From positions 62,001-126,000 of the forward strand of contig NZ_JAEHGC010000009.1 of the NCBI RefSeq assembly GCF_016107705.1: a DNA stretch of 64,000 nucleotides, read 5' to 3'. Positions 56,607 through 64,000 of this stretch are shown here, in pieces. Under the pieces are notes generated by a model, which worked only from the letters and a program-made list of their open reading frames with translations, made no database searches and was not told the DNA's origin. Position 1 is the stretch's first letter, and each line of letters opens with the position of its first letter. A program made the translations under genes and the position numbers. The DNA comes from Neobacillus cucumis (GTDB lineage: Bacteria; Bacillota; Bacilli; Bacillales_B; DSM-18226).

Positions 56607-56708
56607 ATGGACTTTTTGAAAAAAACTGAAAATATCTCAATTACTAACCTCTTTAGAAAGAAAACAAACAGAGCTTGCACAAAATGGTGCAAGCTCATTT
56701 TCCGTTAG
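56607..56708 (+). CDS. Possible 33-residue peptide with strong ribosome site
   Basis: GAGGGAGG lies nine bases before ATG 56607, which opens a 34-codon frame (MDFLKKTENISITNLFRKKT, then a basic, Cys-containing tail). The tail runs through the terminator-like hairpin at 56671, which argues for a truncated gene or leader instead of a mature small protein. The 5' leader resembles that of the rsbR paralogue at 61178 (CAAT-GAGGGAGGTA-ATCG). No family is recognised. Confidence 0.3.
   Translation: MDFLKKTENISITNLFRKKTNRACTKWCKLIFR
56671..56700 (+). terminator. Hairpin upstream of rsbR
   Basis: GAGCTTGCAC and GTGCAAGCTC form a perfect 10-bp stem with a six-base loop (56671-56696), followed by ATTTTCC. 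Likely terminator for the short unit that starts at 56541. Confidence 0.7.
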
Positions 56709-56731
56709 AACCGGCAGGATTTATCTGTTTT

Positions 56732-56758
56732 TTGGGACTATTGAATATATGATATACT
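56732..56758 (+). promoter_or_regulatory. Possible housekeeping promoter of rsbR
   Basis: TTGGGA (56732-56737), 15-base spacer, TATACT (56753-56758). The spacing is short, so the call is weak, but the -10 is good and lies about 28 bases before rsbR. Confidence 0.35.
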
Positions 56759-56785
56759 AAGTGTATAGGTTTAGGAGGGATTATA

Positions 56786-57589
56786 ATGGAGCAGCCAGAT
56801 TATATTTTTGAATACATACGAACAAATCGGGAACAACTGGTGAAAGAATGGAAAGATAAACTGGTCAGCCTGGATGAGGAAAAAACCGACCCAAATTATG
56901 CGAGTTTTTGTAATGACTATATTAATATACTGCTATCCCATTCCATGAACGATCAAGATGGGAAAATAGCTGTGTTTGCTCAGAAATTAGTAGAATTAGG
57001 CTGGACATTAAGTTCTATTATAGATAGTGTCTCTGAATTTGGAAAGATTATTTTCTTTTATATCACGGGGAATGATTCAGAAAAGAAACAAGTTGAGTTT
57101 GTTTGGGGTTATGATCAGCGGATTAGCCCGATTAACAACCGATTGTTTAACCAATACGCATCATCATGGCAAAAAACAGTCTCTCAGCAAAAAATTGCCC
57201 TGCAAGAGTTATCCGCACCGCTCATTCCCGTTTTTGATAATATTTCCGTCATGCCTCTTGTCGGAACGATTGATACCGAGCGAGCGAAAAAGATTATGGA
57301 GAATTTGCTGGAGGGTGTTGTTAAGTTTGGTTCACAAGTGGTCTTAATTGATATAACAGGAGTCCCTGTTGTCGATACGATGGTGGCCCATCATATTATA
57401 CAAGCTTCCGAAGCTGTAAGATTAGTAGGTGCACAATGTATTATCGTCGGGATAAGAGCAGAGATTGCCCAAACGATTGTTACACTAGGAATTAACTTAG
57501 ATCAGGTTATGACAAAAAGCAGCTTGCAAAAGGGGATTCTAGCGGCATTAAAAATGACCAATCGAAAAATCGTATCAATGGAGGATTAA
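56786..57589 (+). CDS. rsbR: RsbR, stressosome sensor/scaffold protein
   Basis: 267 residues: a non-haem globin-like N-domain (1-130) and a C-terminal STAS domain (150-260). Thr198 ([12 protein letters not shown]) and Thr230 ([10 protein letters not shown]) sit where RsbT phosphorylates B. subtilis RsbRA, so it looks fully functional. With RsbS it forms the 1.8-MDa stressosome that holds RsbT until environmental stress. RBS AGGAGG; two bases separate it from rsbS. Confidence 0.94.
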   Translation: MEQPDYIFEYIRTNREQLVKEWKDKLVSLDEEKTDPNYASFCNDYINILLSHSMNDQDGKIAVFAQKLVELGWTLSSIIDSVSEFGKIIFFYITGNDSEKKQVEFVWGYDQRISPINNRLFNQYASSWQKTVSQQKIALQELSAPLIPVFDNISVMPLVGTIDTERAKKIMENLLEGVVKFGSQVVLIDITGVPVVDTMVAHHIIQASEAVRLVGAQCIIVGIRAEIAQTIVTLGINLDQVMTKSSLQKGILAALKMTNRKIVSMED

Positions 57590-57591
57590 GA

Positions 57592-57954
57592 ATGGCTGTC
57601 AATATACCCATACTAAAATTATATAATTGCCTGCTTGTTTCCATTCAGTGGGAGCTAGATGATCAAACGGCATTACAGTTCCAAGAAAATTTGCTTCAAA
57701 AAATACATGAAACCGGCGCAGATGGCGTCGTAATCGATTTAACATCTGTCGATATGATCGATTCCTTTATTGCGAAAGTGCTCGGTGATGTCATTAACAT
57801 GTCTAAACTGATGGGGGCAAGAGTCGTTTTAACCGGTATTCAACCGGCTGTAGCGATTACCTTAGTTGAACTCGGAATACACCTTCAAGATGTCCGTACA
57901 GCATTGGATTTAGAAAAGGGGTTAGAAAGATTACAGCGGGAGTTGGAGGAGTAG
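57592..57954 (+). CDS. rsbS: RsbS, stressosome STAS core protein
   Basis: 120 residues, a single STAS domain. Ser58 in [10 protein letters not shown] is the RsbT target (Ser59 in B. subtilis). It builds the stressosome core with RsbR. Gene lies between rsbR and rsbT with spacings of two and three bases. Confidence 0.95.
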   Translation: MAVNIPILKLYNCLLVSIQWELDDQTALQFQENLLQKIHETGADGVVIDLTSVDMIDSFIAKVLGDVINMSKLMGARVVLTGIQPAVAITLVELGIHLQDVRTALDLEKGLERLQRELEE

Positions 57955-57957
57955 AGC

Positions 57958-58359
57958 ATGGAGAACGAATCCTATGTAAAAATAATATCAGAATGGGATA
58001 TCGTTGAAGCTAGGCAACTAGGAAGAAATATTGCCAAAGAGCTTGGATTTGGAACGGTTGATCAGGCAAGGATCACAACAGCGATTTCTGAGTTAGCACG
58101 AAACATCTATTTATATGCGGGAGAAGGGGAAATCCATATTGAATGTCTCCATGAATTTGGAAGAATCGGTTTAAAAGTGACTGCCATGGATCAGGGGCCA
58201 GGTATTCGGGATATTCGAAAAGTGATGGAGGATGGATATTCCACATCAGGAGGCTTAGGAGCTGGATTACCGGGAGTGAAACGTTTAATGGACAACTTTG
58301 ATCTTATCTCATCACCCGGAAAAGGTACGACGATCCAGGTGGAGAAGTGGCTGCGTTAG
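57958..58359 (+). CDS. rsbT: RsbT, switch serine/threonine kinase
   Basis: 133 residues of the GHKL anti-sigma-type kinase fold: N-box AISELARNIYLYAG, G1 box DQGPGI, G2 box GLGAGLPGVKRLMD. Under stress it phosphorylates RsbS and RsbR, leaves the complex and activates RsbU. RBS GGAGGAG overlaps the rsbS end. Confidence 0.95.
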   Translation: MENESYVKIISEWDIVEARQLGRNIAKELGFGTVDQARITTAISELARNIYLYAGEGEIHIECLHEFGRIGLKVTAMDQGPGIRDIRKVMEDGYSTSGGLGAGLPGVKRLMDNFDLISSPGKGTTIQVEKWLR

Positions 58360-58369
58360 GAGTGAGAGA

Positions 58370-59377
58370 ATGGATTTTAAAGCGATTTTAGAAGCAAGTT
58401 ATCGGGAAATGCTTCGAAGATACATAGAAGAATCGAGTGAAGTGGCATTGTACCAAGGCCAAATGTTTAGCAGGAAATCAATTGAACATAAGGTATCCCC
58501 TGAGGAAATCATCAATATCCATCGTAAAGTGTTAAAGGATTTATTTCCTGATATTCAAAAGGAAATTCTATCCTCATTTGATTTCCTTATGGAGTTTATG
58601 ATGGACTATGGCTTAGCCTATCAAGAACATCAAAGCTTAAGAAATCGACAGTTTGAAATCATTTCAGAAATTGAGACGGCTGCAAGCATTCAAGAAAACC
58701 TTTTAGAAACGCCAGTCCCAGATCATGATGAATTAGATATTGGTGCTATTAGCGTTCCGGCAAAGAAAATGAATGGAGATTTTCACCAATTTGTTCATGA
58801 GGGAGAAAGGATTAGTATTGCCATTGCTGATATCATTGGTAAAGGAATACCCGCCGCTCTTTGTATGTCCATGCTCAAATATGCAATGGACAGTTTATCA
58901 GAGTCCACAAAAATTCCAAAAGATGTTCTAGAATATTTAAATAAAGTCGTAGAAGGAAATGTCGGCTCAAGTATGTTTATTACGATGTTTTATGGAATCT
59001 ATGATTCCGTTAAGCATTTATTTACGTATGCTGCAGCTGGACATGAGCAAGGGTTCTACTATCATTCTTTAACAGATACCTTTGAAGATCTTACAACTGA
59101 GGGGATCGTATTAGGTGTAGATCAGGATGTTACATACAAGCAATATGAAAAAAGGGTAGAACCGGGTGACATGCTTGTTTTACTCTCGGATGGTGTGACG
59201 GAATCAAAGACAGACGAGGGGTTTATCGAACGCTCGGCGATCACTGATTTAATTCAAACCTATATGCATTTATCCTCCCAAGAAATGGTGGAAAACATCT
59301 ATCATGATATGGAGAGAATGCAGAATTTTGAGTTAAGAGATGATTTTACCTTAATTATTTTAAGAAGAAAGCAATAG
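58370..59377 (+). CDS. rsbU: RsbU, PP2C-type phosphatase activated by RsbT
   Basis: 335 residues from ATG 58370, the same length as B. subtilis RsbU. The N-terminal RsbT-binding helix bundle (1-80) is followed by a PPM/PP2C phosphatase with metal-site Asp residues in MNGDFHQF, IADIIGKGIP, LLSDGVTE and RDDFTLI. The frame is open further upstream (58298) within rsbT but AGGAG at 58358 fixes the start. Its known substrate is phosphorylated RsbV, whose gene is absent here. Confidence 0.95.
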   Translation: MDFKAILEASYREMLRRYIEESSEVALYQGQMFSRKSIEHKVSPEEIINIHRKVLKDLFPDIQKEILSSFDFLMEFMMDYGLAYQEHQSLRNRQFEIISEIETAASIQENLLETPVPDHDELDIGAISVPAKKMNGDFHQFVHEGERISIAIADIIGKGIPAALCMSMLKYAMDSLSESTKIPKDVLEYLNKVVEGNVGSSMFITMFYGIYDSVKHLFTYAAAGHEQGFYYHSLTDTFEDLTTEGIVLGVDQDVTYKQYEKRVEPGDMLVLLSDGVTESKTDEGFIERSAITDLIQTYMHLSSQEMVENIYHDMERMQNFELRDDFTLIILRRKQ

Positions 59378-59389
59378 GTAAGGAGAAAT

Positions 59390-59430
59390 ATGAATGAATT
59401 TAAAAGTAGAAAAGATGCTCGGGTGAAAAA
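59390..59430 (+). pseudogene. Possible scar of rsbV-rsbW-sigB between rsbU and rsbX
   Basis: Seventeen bases after the rsbU stop, AAGGAG is followed eight bases later by ATG 59394, reading MNLKVEKMLG then TGA. The MN-x-x-V opening recalls RsbV N-termini and the spacing is that of an rsbV start. Then rsbX begins at 59431. In most Bacillus this gap holds rsbV, rsbW and sigB (about 1.6 kb). I infer a deletion; too little sequence remains to prove it. Confidence 0.4.
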
Positions 59431-60030
59431 ATGCTAGAGCGTGAATCCAATCAGTATATGCAGGCCATTGCCTATCAAATTCAAAAAAAGGGCAACGATG
59501 TTAATGGAGATAGTTTCTTTATGAAAGCAATGGATGAATACTTTATTTGCGCGGTTGCTGACGGTTTAGGGAGCGGCCAGCATGCTTATGCCTCATCCAA
59601 GGCGATTTGTGAAGTGGTGGAACAACACCATGAAGAAGAGGTAGAAAGATTAATCGACTATTGCAATCAAGTTCTAAAAGATCTAAGAGGTGCAACCGTA
59701 TCCATTTTGAAGATAAATTTTCTAGAAAAGAGATTCACTTATGGCTCGGTGGGAAATATTGAATTTATTCTTCATAGCCCCTCAGGCCGATTTATTTACC
59801 CGATTCCCGTTATGGGGTTTTTATCAGGAAAGCCGCAAAAGTATCACTGTGAAACTTTTTCTTATGAAGAAGGTTCGAAATTTATCATTTATACGGATGG
59901 CCTTCTCATTCCAGGTATTAAATCATTAATAAGTAACTCTAGGACGGTTGAAGAAATTTCGAATCATTTAGAGATCTATACACAAACCAGGAAAGATGAC
60001 TTGACCTATGTGATCGGTCAACTGTTTTAA
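59431..60030 (+). CDS. rsbX: RsbX, stressosome-resetting PP2C phosphatase
   Basis: 199 residues, the usual RsbX length, with NGDSFFMKAMDEYFICAVAD, GLGSGQHAYASSKAI, YGSVGNIEFILHSPSG, FIIYTDGLLIPG and RKDDLTYVIGQLF. It removes phosphate from RsbS and RsbR to reset the stressosome. The ribosome site (GGGTGA) is weak, as in operons where rsbX was coupled to sigB translation; here nothing remains upstream to couple with, so expression may be low. Confidence 0.93.
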   Translation: MLERESNQYMQAIAYQIQKKGNDVNGDSFFMKAMDEYFICAVADGLGSGQHAYASSKAICEVVEQHHEEEVERLIDYCNQVLKDLRGATVSILKINFLEKRFTYGSVGNIEFILHSPSGRFIYPIPVMGFLSGKPQKYHCETFSYEEGSKFIIYTDGLLIPGIKSLISNSRTVEEISNHLEIYTQTRKDDLTYVIGQLF

Positions 60031-60038
60031 CCATACGG

Positions 60039-60067
60039 ATCCCCATATGTATGAGGATGTTTTTTTG
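60039..60067 (+). terminator. Terminator after rsbX
   Basis: ATCC-C-CATA and TATG-A-GGAT form a stem with one mismatch, followed by G and a run of T (60059-60066). It separates rsbX from the rsbR paralogue at 60145. Confidence 0.7.
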
Positions 60068-60144
60068 AAGAAGGATCATTTTAATCTTGAATGAAATCGT
60101 TTTGGGAGATTCAAAATTATACTTTTACATAAGGAGGACTAACT

Positions 60145-60966
60145 TTGAAAACCTTTTATGACACAAGAAATATCTCAGAATATATTATCGCAAATAATGT
60201 GAAATTTCAGGAAAGGCTTTTATCGGAGGCAGTAAATGTTGCATCTAATATTGAGGGGATTTTAAAAGCCGGTAACATTGATCTTTTGAAAAATGCTCAA
60301 AGAGTCGTTCTTTACGTTGTGGAAAATTCAATCGATGAACTCATTTCTTTTGCCAAACAAGAAGGAGTCGCCTGGGCGAAACATTCATTAACTTTAGAGT
60401 TTAAACTTGAATGGGTACATGCAATAAGACGTACCTTATGGTATTTCATCGAACTTTATAATCAAGAAAATAAGAATTTTAATGATGCTGGCGATTTTTT
60501 TGAATTGGAAAAGAGTGTAAATGATGGGATTGATGAATTTTTAAACACCTTTTTCATTAGCTATTCCCAGTATAAGGATGAATTAATTCTTTCTCAAAGG
60601 AAGCTAGTTGAACATTTATCGGCTCCAATCATACCAGTCAGTCCAACTGTAGCTGTACTGCCGTTGATAGGTCAGTTTGATTCTTATCGAATGGATATTA
60701 TTGAAGAAAAAATCCTAAAGGAGATCGCAAGGTTAAAGATTCTTACATTGATTATTGATTTATCTGGAATATCGGAAATGGACGAAATGACGATTTCCCA
60801 TTTTCAAAAAGTATTGATTGGCATAAACTTGATGGGGTCTAAATCAGTCATAACGGGATTACGCCCTGAACTAGTTAGGCAAATGGTTAATTTAGGAATT
60901 GACCTTAAAGGTTTAACACAAACAAAAGCAACATTACAGCAAACTCTAAATGAGCATCTTGCTTAA
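60145..60966 (+). CDS. RsbR paralogue with both phospho-threonines replaced
   Basis: 273 residues with the RsbR layout: a divergent N-domain (1-150) and a C-terminal STAS domain. At the first RsbT site the sequence is GISEMDEMTISHF, giving Glu instead of Thr; at the second it is LRPELVRQMVNLG, giving Gln. It should still join the stressosome but cannot be phosphorylated at these positions, and the Glu may mimic phosphate. RBS AAGGAGG. The N-domain does not show the globin sequence of RsbR at 56786, so it likely senses a different signal. Confidence 0.87.
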   Translation: MKTFYDTRNISEYIIANNVKFQERLLSEAVNVASNIEGILKAGNIDLLKNAQRVVLYVVENSIDELISFAKQEGVAWAKHSLTLEFKLEWVHAIRRTLWYFIELYNQENKNFNDAGDFFELEKSVNDGIDEFLNTFFISYSQYKDELILSQRKLVEHLSAPIIPVSPTVAVLPLIGQFDSYRMDIIEEKILKEIARLKILTLIIDLSGISEMDEMTISHFQKVLIGINLMGSKSVITGLRPELVRQMVNLGIDLKGLTQTKATLQQTLNEHLA

Positions 60967-61001
60967 CCTTCATTTTTTTTGAATGAATCTATCGTAAAGC
61001 T

Positions 61002-61050
61002 AAAAAGTAACCCTTCGTTCTGGTTGGTACGACGGGTACTTTTTATTTTT
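61002..61050 (+). terminator. Terminator after first extra rsbR gene
   Basis: AAAAAGTA-A-CCC pairs with GGG-TACTTTTT, inner CGT/ACG, followed by ATTTTTT. The DNA from there to 61177 has no gene. Confidence 0.7.
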
Positions 61051-61177
61051 TAAGCTCTGTTAAACTTAGTTGTTGATTTCCACTCCAATCAACGTTTTTC
61101 AAAATTAACATTGTCCTTTAACACAGCTATTTTTATTTGGCTTTAAGACCGATCACAATCGAGGGAGGTAGGATCGT

Positions 61178-62014
61178 ATGAAAAATAATGAGTTATATCA
61201 TTTTCTATTAAGGAAAACATGGATGTTAACAGAACAATGGTATGATTCCTTGGATAAAAGCAACGCATCCGGAGTATATGCTTCCCAAGATCCTAAGGTA
61301 ATTAATACGCTTAAGCAGCAAAATTATGAGTTTCATTTGCAATTTTGCAATGCATTTAATGAAGAAATCTCTAATGAACAATTCTACAAAGAGTTTGAAG
61401 AATGGGTCATGACTGTTGCAAGGGACGAACAACATTTAAGGACGCCTATCCCATCTATTTTAAAAGAATTTTTTAGAGTCCAAGAGCAATATTTAGACTT
61501 AGTGCAAGAATTTATTCAGTTACACAAAAATGAATATTCTTATGAAAATATAAATACCTGGAATCGAACCATTGTGAAGAATTTCAATCTGATCATCGCA
61601 TGGTTTACAGAAGAAAGTTATAACTATGGAGAGTTAAAACTGAAATCCCAACAAGAATTAATAAATGAACTTAGTTCCCCAGTCATTTGTTTAAATGATG
61701 ACGTTGCTTTACTTCCGTTGATCGGTGATATCGATCTTGAAAGAGCAACGTTTCTCCTTGAAAATACCTTAAAGCAATGTACGAAACTGAACATTCATCA
61801 CCTTTTGATTGATCTATCAGGGGTAGTAAAAGTGGATAACATGGTTGCCTTACAAATTTATCAATTGATTAAAGCGCTAAAGTTAATAAACGTTGACTGT
61901 ACCCTTTCAGGAATTAGACCTGAAATCGCAAAGACTGCTGTTCAACTTGGAATTGATTTTAATAAAATCCCAATTGTTTCTACACTTAAACGAGCGATTA
62001 AAAGTTTAGTGTAA
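61178..62014 (+). CDS. Second RsbR paralogue, one phospho-threonine replaced
   Basis: 278 residues: N-domain (1-155) and C-terminal STAS domain. The first phosphosite is GVVKVDNMVALQ, with Asn for Thr; the second, IRPEIAKTAVQLG, keeps Thr. It follows GAGGGAGG at good spacing. Like the gene at 60145 it has its own terminator, so it forms a single-gene unit. A third stressosome sensor with its own signal is the likely role. Confidence 0.87.
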   Translation: MKNNELYHFLLRKTWMLTEQWYDSLDKSNASGVYASQDPKVINTLKQQNYEFHLQFCNAFNEEISNEQFYKEFEEWVMTVARDEQHLRTPIPSILKEFFRVQEQYLDLVQEFIQLHKNEYSYENINTWNRTIVKNFNLIIAWFTEESYNYGELKLKSQQELINELSSPVICLNDDVALLPLIGDIDLERATFLLENTLKQCTKLNIHHLLIDLSGVVKVDNMVALQIYQLIKALKLINVDCTLSGIRPEIAKTAVQLGIDFNKIPIVSTLKRAIKSLV

Positions 62015-62035
62015 TCAAATACATTTTTTTAAAAG

Positions 62036-62084
62036 AACTGACTTTAAAGGTCGTTGAATGACGGCTCGTTTAAGTCAGTTTTTT
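62036..62084 (+). terminator. Terminator after second extra rsbR gene
   Basis: AACTGACTTTAAA pairs with TTTAAGTCAGTT (one bulge), with an inner TCGTT/GACGG stem region, followed by TTTTATTTAT. Confidence 0.75.
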
Positions 62085-62104
62085 ATTTATTAATCGGTAA
62101 AAGT

Positions 62105-62129
62105 GTTTAGGTCTCTTGGAAAGGGGTAT
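62105..62129 (+). promoter_or_regulatory. Sigma-B promoter of the small stress gene
   Basis: GTTTAG (62105-62110), 13-base spacer, GGGTAT (62124-62129). Eleven of twelve consensus bases of a sigma-B promoter at ideal spacing, about 100 bp before the gene at 62229. Confidence 0.75.
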
Positions 62130-62228
62130 TTAAAATACCAAGGGTACCAAAGAAATAAGCAGCTGTAAATTCAGTAGAAAGCTAGAATGGAACAGTGGCA
62201 TTTTTTTAAAAAAGAGGAGGAGAGGAAC

Positions 62229-62447
62229 ATGGATAAAAATAAATATGATCAAAAGAATATGGAAGAAGCTGGTCATAGAGTGGGACTGGCTCCTTATTAC
62301 CTCAAGGATAGAGAAGTTGAGACAGGCAAAAACGATGTTGATTCCGCGCAAGAACGCACTGAAGAGGATGTTAAGGATTCGCTAGAACAGAATGGTTCGC
62401 GAGAAGGCGAAAAACAAAATGGAACATCAAGCAGCGAGCAGAGTTAA
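62229..62447 (+). CDS. Small hydrophilic protein, probable sigma-B regulon member
   Basis: 72 residues from ATG 62229, nine bases or so after GAGGAGGAGAGG; the frame extends upstream to 62187 without a ribosome site. The product (MDKNKYDQKNMEEAGHRVGL, then acidic Glu/Asp/Ser/Gln-rich repeats) has no membrane segment or signal and looks intrinsically disordered. No family is recognised. A near-consensus sigma-B promoter precedes it and a terminator follows, so it is a complete single-gene stress unit. Confidence 0.72.
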   Translation: MDKNKYDQKNMEEAGHRVGLAPYYLKDREVETGKNDVDSAQERTEEDVKDSLEQNGSREGEKQNGTSSSEQS

Positions 62448-62466
62448 TGAACTCGTTAAATAAATG

Positions 62467-62497
62467 AGCGAGAGACATGACAAGTCTCTCGCTGTTT
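62467..62497 (+). terminator. Terminator after small stress gene
   Basis: AGCGAGAGAC and GTCTCTCGCT form a perfect 10-bp stem with a seven-base loop (62467-62493), followed by GTTTTAG. Confidence 0.82.
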
Positions 62498-62556
62498 TAG
62501 TCCATGAGAAAAATAGATACATAGAAAATAAGGGGAGTTGAAGGAGGTAACCGAGA

Positions 62557-64000
62557 ATGGAAAGAAATCATACGTTGATGCAATTCTTTGAATGGCATAT
62601 AAAACCGGAAGGTACTCATTGGAATCATTTAAAAGAAGCTGCACCACAACTAAAAGAGATAGGAATTGATTCGCTGTGGATTCCACCCGTAACAAAAGGG
62701 AATTCAGCAGATGATGTTGGTTATGCAATATATGACTTATATGATCTTGGTGAATTTAATCAAAAAGGAGCAATCCGTACAAAATATGGAACAAAACAAG
62801 AATTAGCAGATGCCGTTGCTACCTGTCATAATTTGGGGATTAAAGTGATTGCAGACATCGTTATGAATCATAAAGCAGGAGCAGATGATACCGAAGTATT
62901 TCAAGTCGTTGAAGTTAATCCACAAGATCGAACGAAAGAAATTTCCGAGCCATTTGAGATTGAGGGATGGACAAAATTCACTTTCCCTGGACGAAGGGAT
63001 AAGTATTCCTCTTTTAAATGGAATTTCGAGTATTTTATTGGGATAGACTATGACGCTAAACAGGATAAATCAGGCATTTACCGAATAGTTGGAGAGAACA
63101 AAACGTGGAATGACAAGGTAGATGATGAATTTGGCAATTATGATTATTTAATGTTTGCTGATATTGACTATAATCATCCAGATGTACGAGAAGAAATGAT
63201 CCGCTGGGGGAAATGGCTGGCCAATACCTTACATTTCAACGGTTTTAGATTAGATGCGATTAAACATATTAATTATGATTTTATTAAAAGTTTTGTAGAA
63301 GAGGTAAGTGCGGATCTTGGTAAAAACTTTTATATGGTTGCTGAGTATTGGAATCCTAAGCTCTCAGCTTGTCAACAAGTTTTAGAGGATGTCGATTATA
63401 CGATTCATTTATTTGACGTCCCGCTCCATTATAAATTGCTTGAAGCGTCAATTGCCGGGGCTGATTTTGATTTAACCACCATTTTCAATGAAACGCTTGT
63501 GAGCACCAACCCAACTCATGCAGTAACATTTGTAGATAATCATGATACACAACCAAATCAATCTCTTGAATCTTGGGTAGATGACTGGTTTAAACAAATC
63601 GCTTATGCTCTTATCTTACTCCGAAAGGATGGTTTTCCCTGTGTCTTTTATGGCGATTATTTTGGCATTGGCGGGGAAAATCCGATTGAAGGAAAAAAAG
63701 AAGCGATTGATCCTCTTGTTTATGCCCGGTACCATAAGGCATATGGAGAACAAGATGATTATTTTGATAACGCAAATCTAATTGGTTGGGTTCGAAGAGG
63801 GGTAAAGGAAGTTGAGCGGTCTGGCTGTGCAGTCGTAATCTCCAACAGTGATGGGGGAGAAAAAAGAATGTTTGTTGGTAAAGAGCGTGCAGGAGAAGTT
63901 TGGGTAGACGTTACGGGAACAAGAGATGAAGCCCTTACGATTGAAGAGGATGGATTTGCATCTTTCCCGGTGAATGGAGGAAGTGTATCCGTATGGGCAC
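62557..64000 (+). CDS. Alpha-amylase, GH13 (3' end outside window)
   Basis: 481 codons are open from ATG 62557 to the window end with no stop, about the full length (near 485) of Bacillus cytoplasmic amylases of the GH13_5 group. It starts MERNHTLMQFFEWHIKPEGT with no signal peptide, so it works inside the cell. The conserved regions are ADIVMNHKAGAD, GFRLDAIKHI (nucleophile Asp), MVAEYWNP (acid/base Glu) and FVDNHDTQP (third Asp). It hydrolyses alpha-1,4-glucans or imported maltodextrins. RBS AAGGAGG is six to seven bases upstream. Confidence 0.95.
   Translation, partial: MERNHTLMQFFEWHIKPEGTHWNHLKEAAPQLKEIGIDSLWIPPVTKGNSADDVGYAIYDLYDLGEFNQKGAIRTKYGTKQELADAVATCHNLGIKVIADIVMNHKAGADDTEVFQVVEVNPQDRTKEISEPFEIEGWTKFTFPGRRDKYSSFKWNFEYFIGIDYDAKQDKSGIYRIVGENKTWNDKVDDEFGNYDYLMFADIDYNHPDVREEMIRWGKWLANTLHFNGFRLDAIKHINYDFIKSFVEEVSADLGKNFYMVAEYWNPKLSACQQVLEDVDYTIHLFDVPLHYKLLEASIAGADFDLTTIFNETLVSTNPTHAVTFVDNHDTQPNQSLESWVDDWFKQIAYALILLRKDGFPCVFYGDYFGIGGENPIEGKKEAIDPLVYARYHKAYGEQDDYFDNANLIGWVRRGVKEVERSGCAVVISNSDGGEKRMFVGKERAGEVWVDVTGTRDEALTIEEDGFASFPVNGGSVSVWA

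Noticed and set aside
1..64000. tRNA, rRNA, riboswitch or T-box elements
   Set aside because: I looked in the longer intergenic gaps and saw no cloverleaf, T-box UGGNACC-like core or known riboswitch motif; covariance-model searches could not be run.

Overview
The window reads as chromosome of a low-GC, Gram-positive, endospore-former-like Bacillaceae (Bacillus/Neobacillus type). Supporting features are AT-rich intergenic DNA, AGGAGG ribosome sites with frequent TTG and GTG starts, a CtsR-controlled clpE, a YesM/YesN-type two-component pair, a sigma-B stressosome locus (rsbR-S-T-U-X) and a Bacillus-type alpha-amylase. Almost everything is catabolic accessory DNA, cut by several decayed genes. 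I saw no tRNA, rRNA, CRISPR array or intact mobile element.

Layout. (1) 1-17.4 kb: two hydantoinase/oxoprolinase (HyuA/HyuB) regions, each with a related MFS transporter. The first is partly ruined: a DUF3830 gene carries an in-frame TAG, only the 3' tails of a hyuB and an aldehyde dehydrogenase remain, and there is an IS3-type remnant. The second is intact: MFS, XRE-cupin regulator, hyuA, hyuB, cupin, a second hyuB, an M24 peptidase/creatinase-like enzyme and a class III aminotransferase. (2) 17.4-20.7 kb: the wrecked C-terminal part of a sigma-54 activator, then clpE with its CtsR box. (3) 21.0-31.4 kb: a two-component system facing away from a CUT1 ABC importer and a dehydrogenase/epimerase pathway that ends in the bacterial Tm-1-like pair (UPF0261 and a TIM-barrel partner). 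(4) 31.5-47.4 kb: a methyltransferase remnant, an amidase framed by seven copies of a 16-bp palindrome, a second CUT1 importer, a tandem SnoaL-like protein, two HisD-family dehydrogenases, a bicupin, an SDR, two LacI regulators, an alpha/beta hydrolase and an HpcH/HpaI aldolase. (5) 47.5-56.4 kb: a self-contained module of flavoprotein, isochorismatase-like amidase, dihydropyrimidinase-like cyclic amidase, aconitase-type hydratase (two subunits), MFS transporter, isocitrate-lyase-family lyase and IclR regulator. Duplicated IclR-like operators precede it and near-identical terminators stand on either side. (6) 56.4-62.0 kb: rsbR-rsbS-rsbT-rsbU-rsbX with rsbV, rsbW and sigB missing between rsbU and rsbX, followed by two rsbR paralogues with altered phosphorylation sites. 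(7) 62.1-64.0 kb: a small hydrophilic protein behind an excellent sigma-B promoter, and an alpha-amylase running off the end.

How the parts fit. Regions 1, 4 and 5 all open cyclic or linear amides and feed the acids into dehydrogenase, hydratase and lyase steps. Region 5 is the most complete and can be read as a route for a cyclic imide: ring opening, half-amide hydrolysis, hydration of a substituted maleate, then C-C cleavage. That pathway assignment is inference. The stress locus looks like a sensor module separated from its sigma factor.
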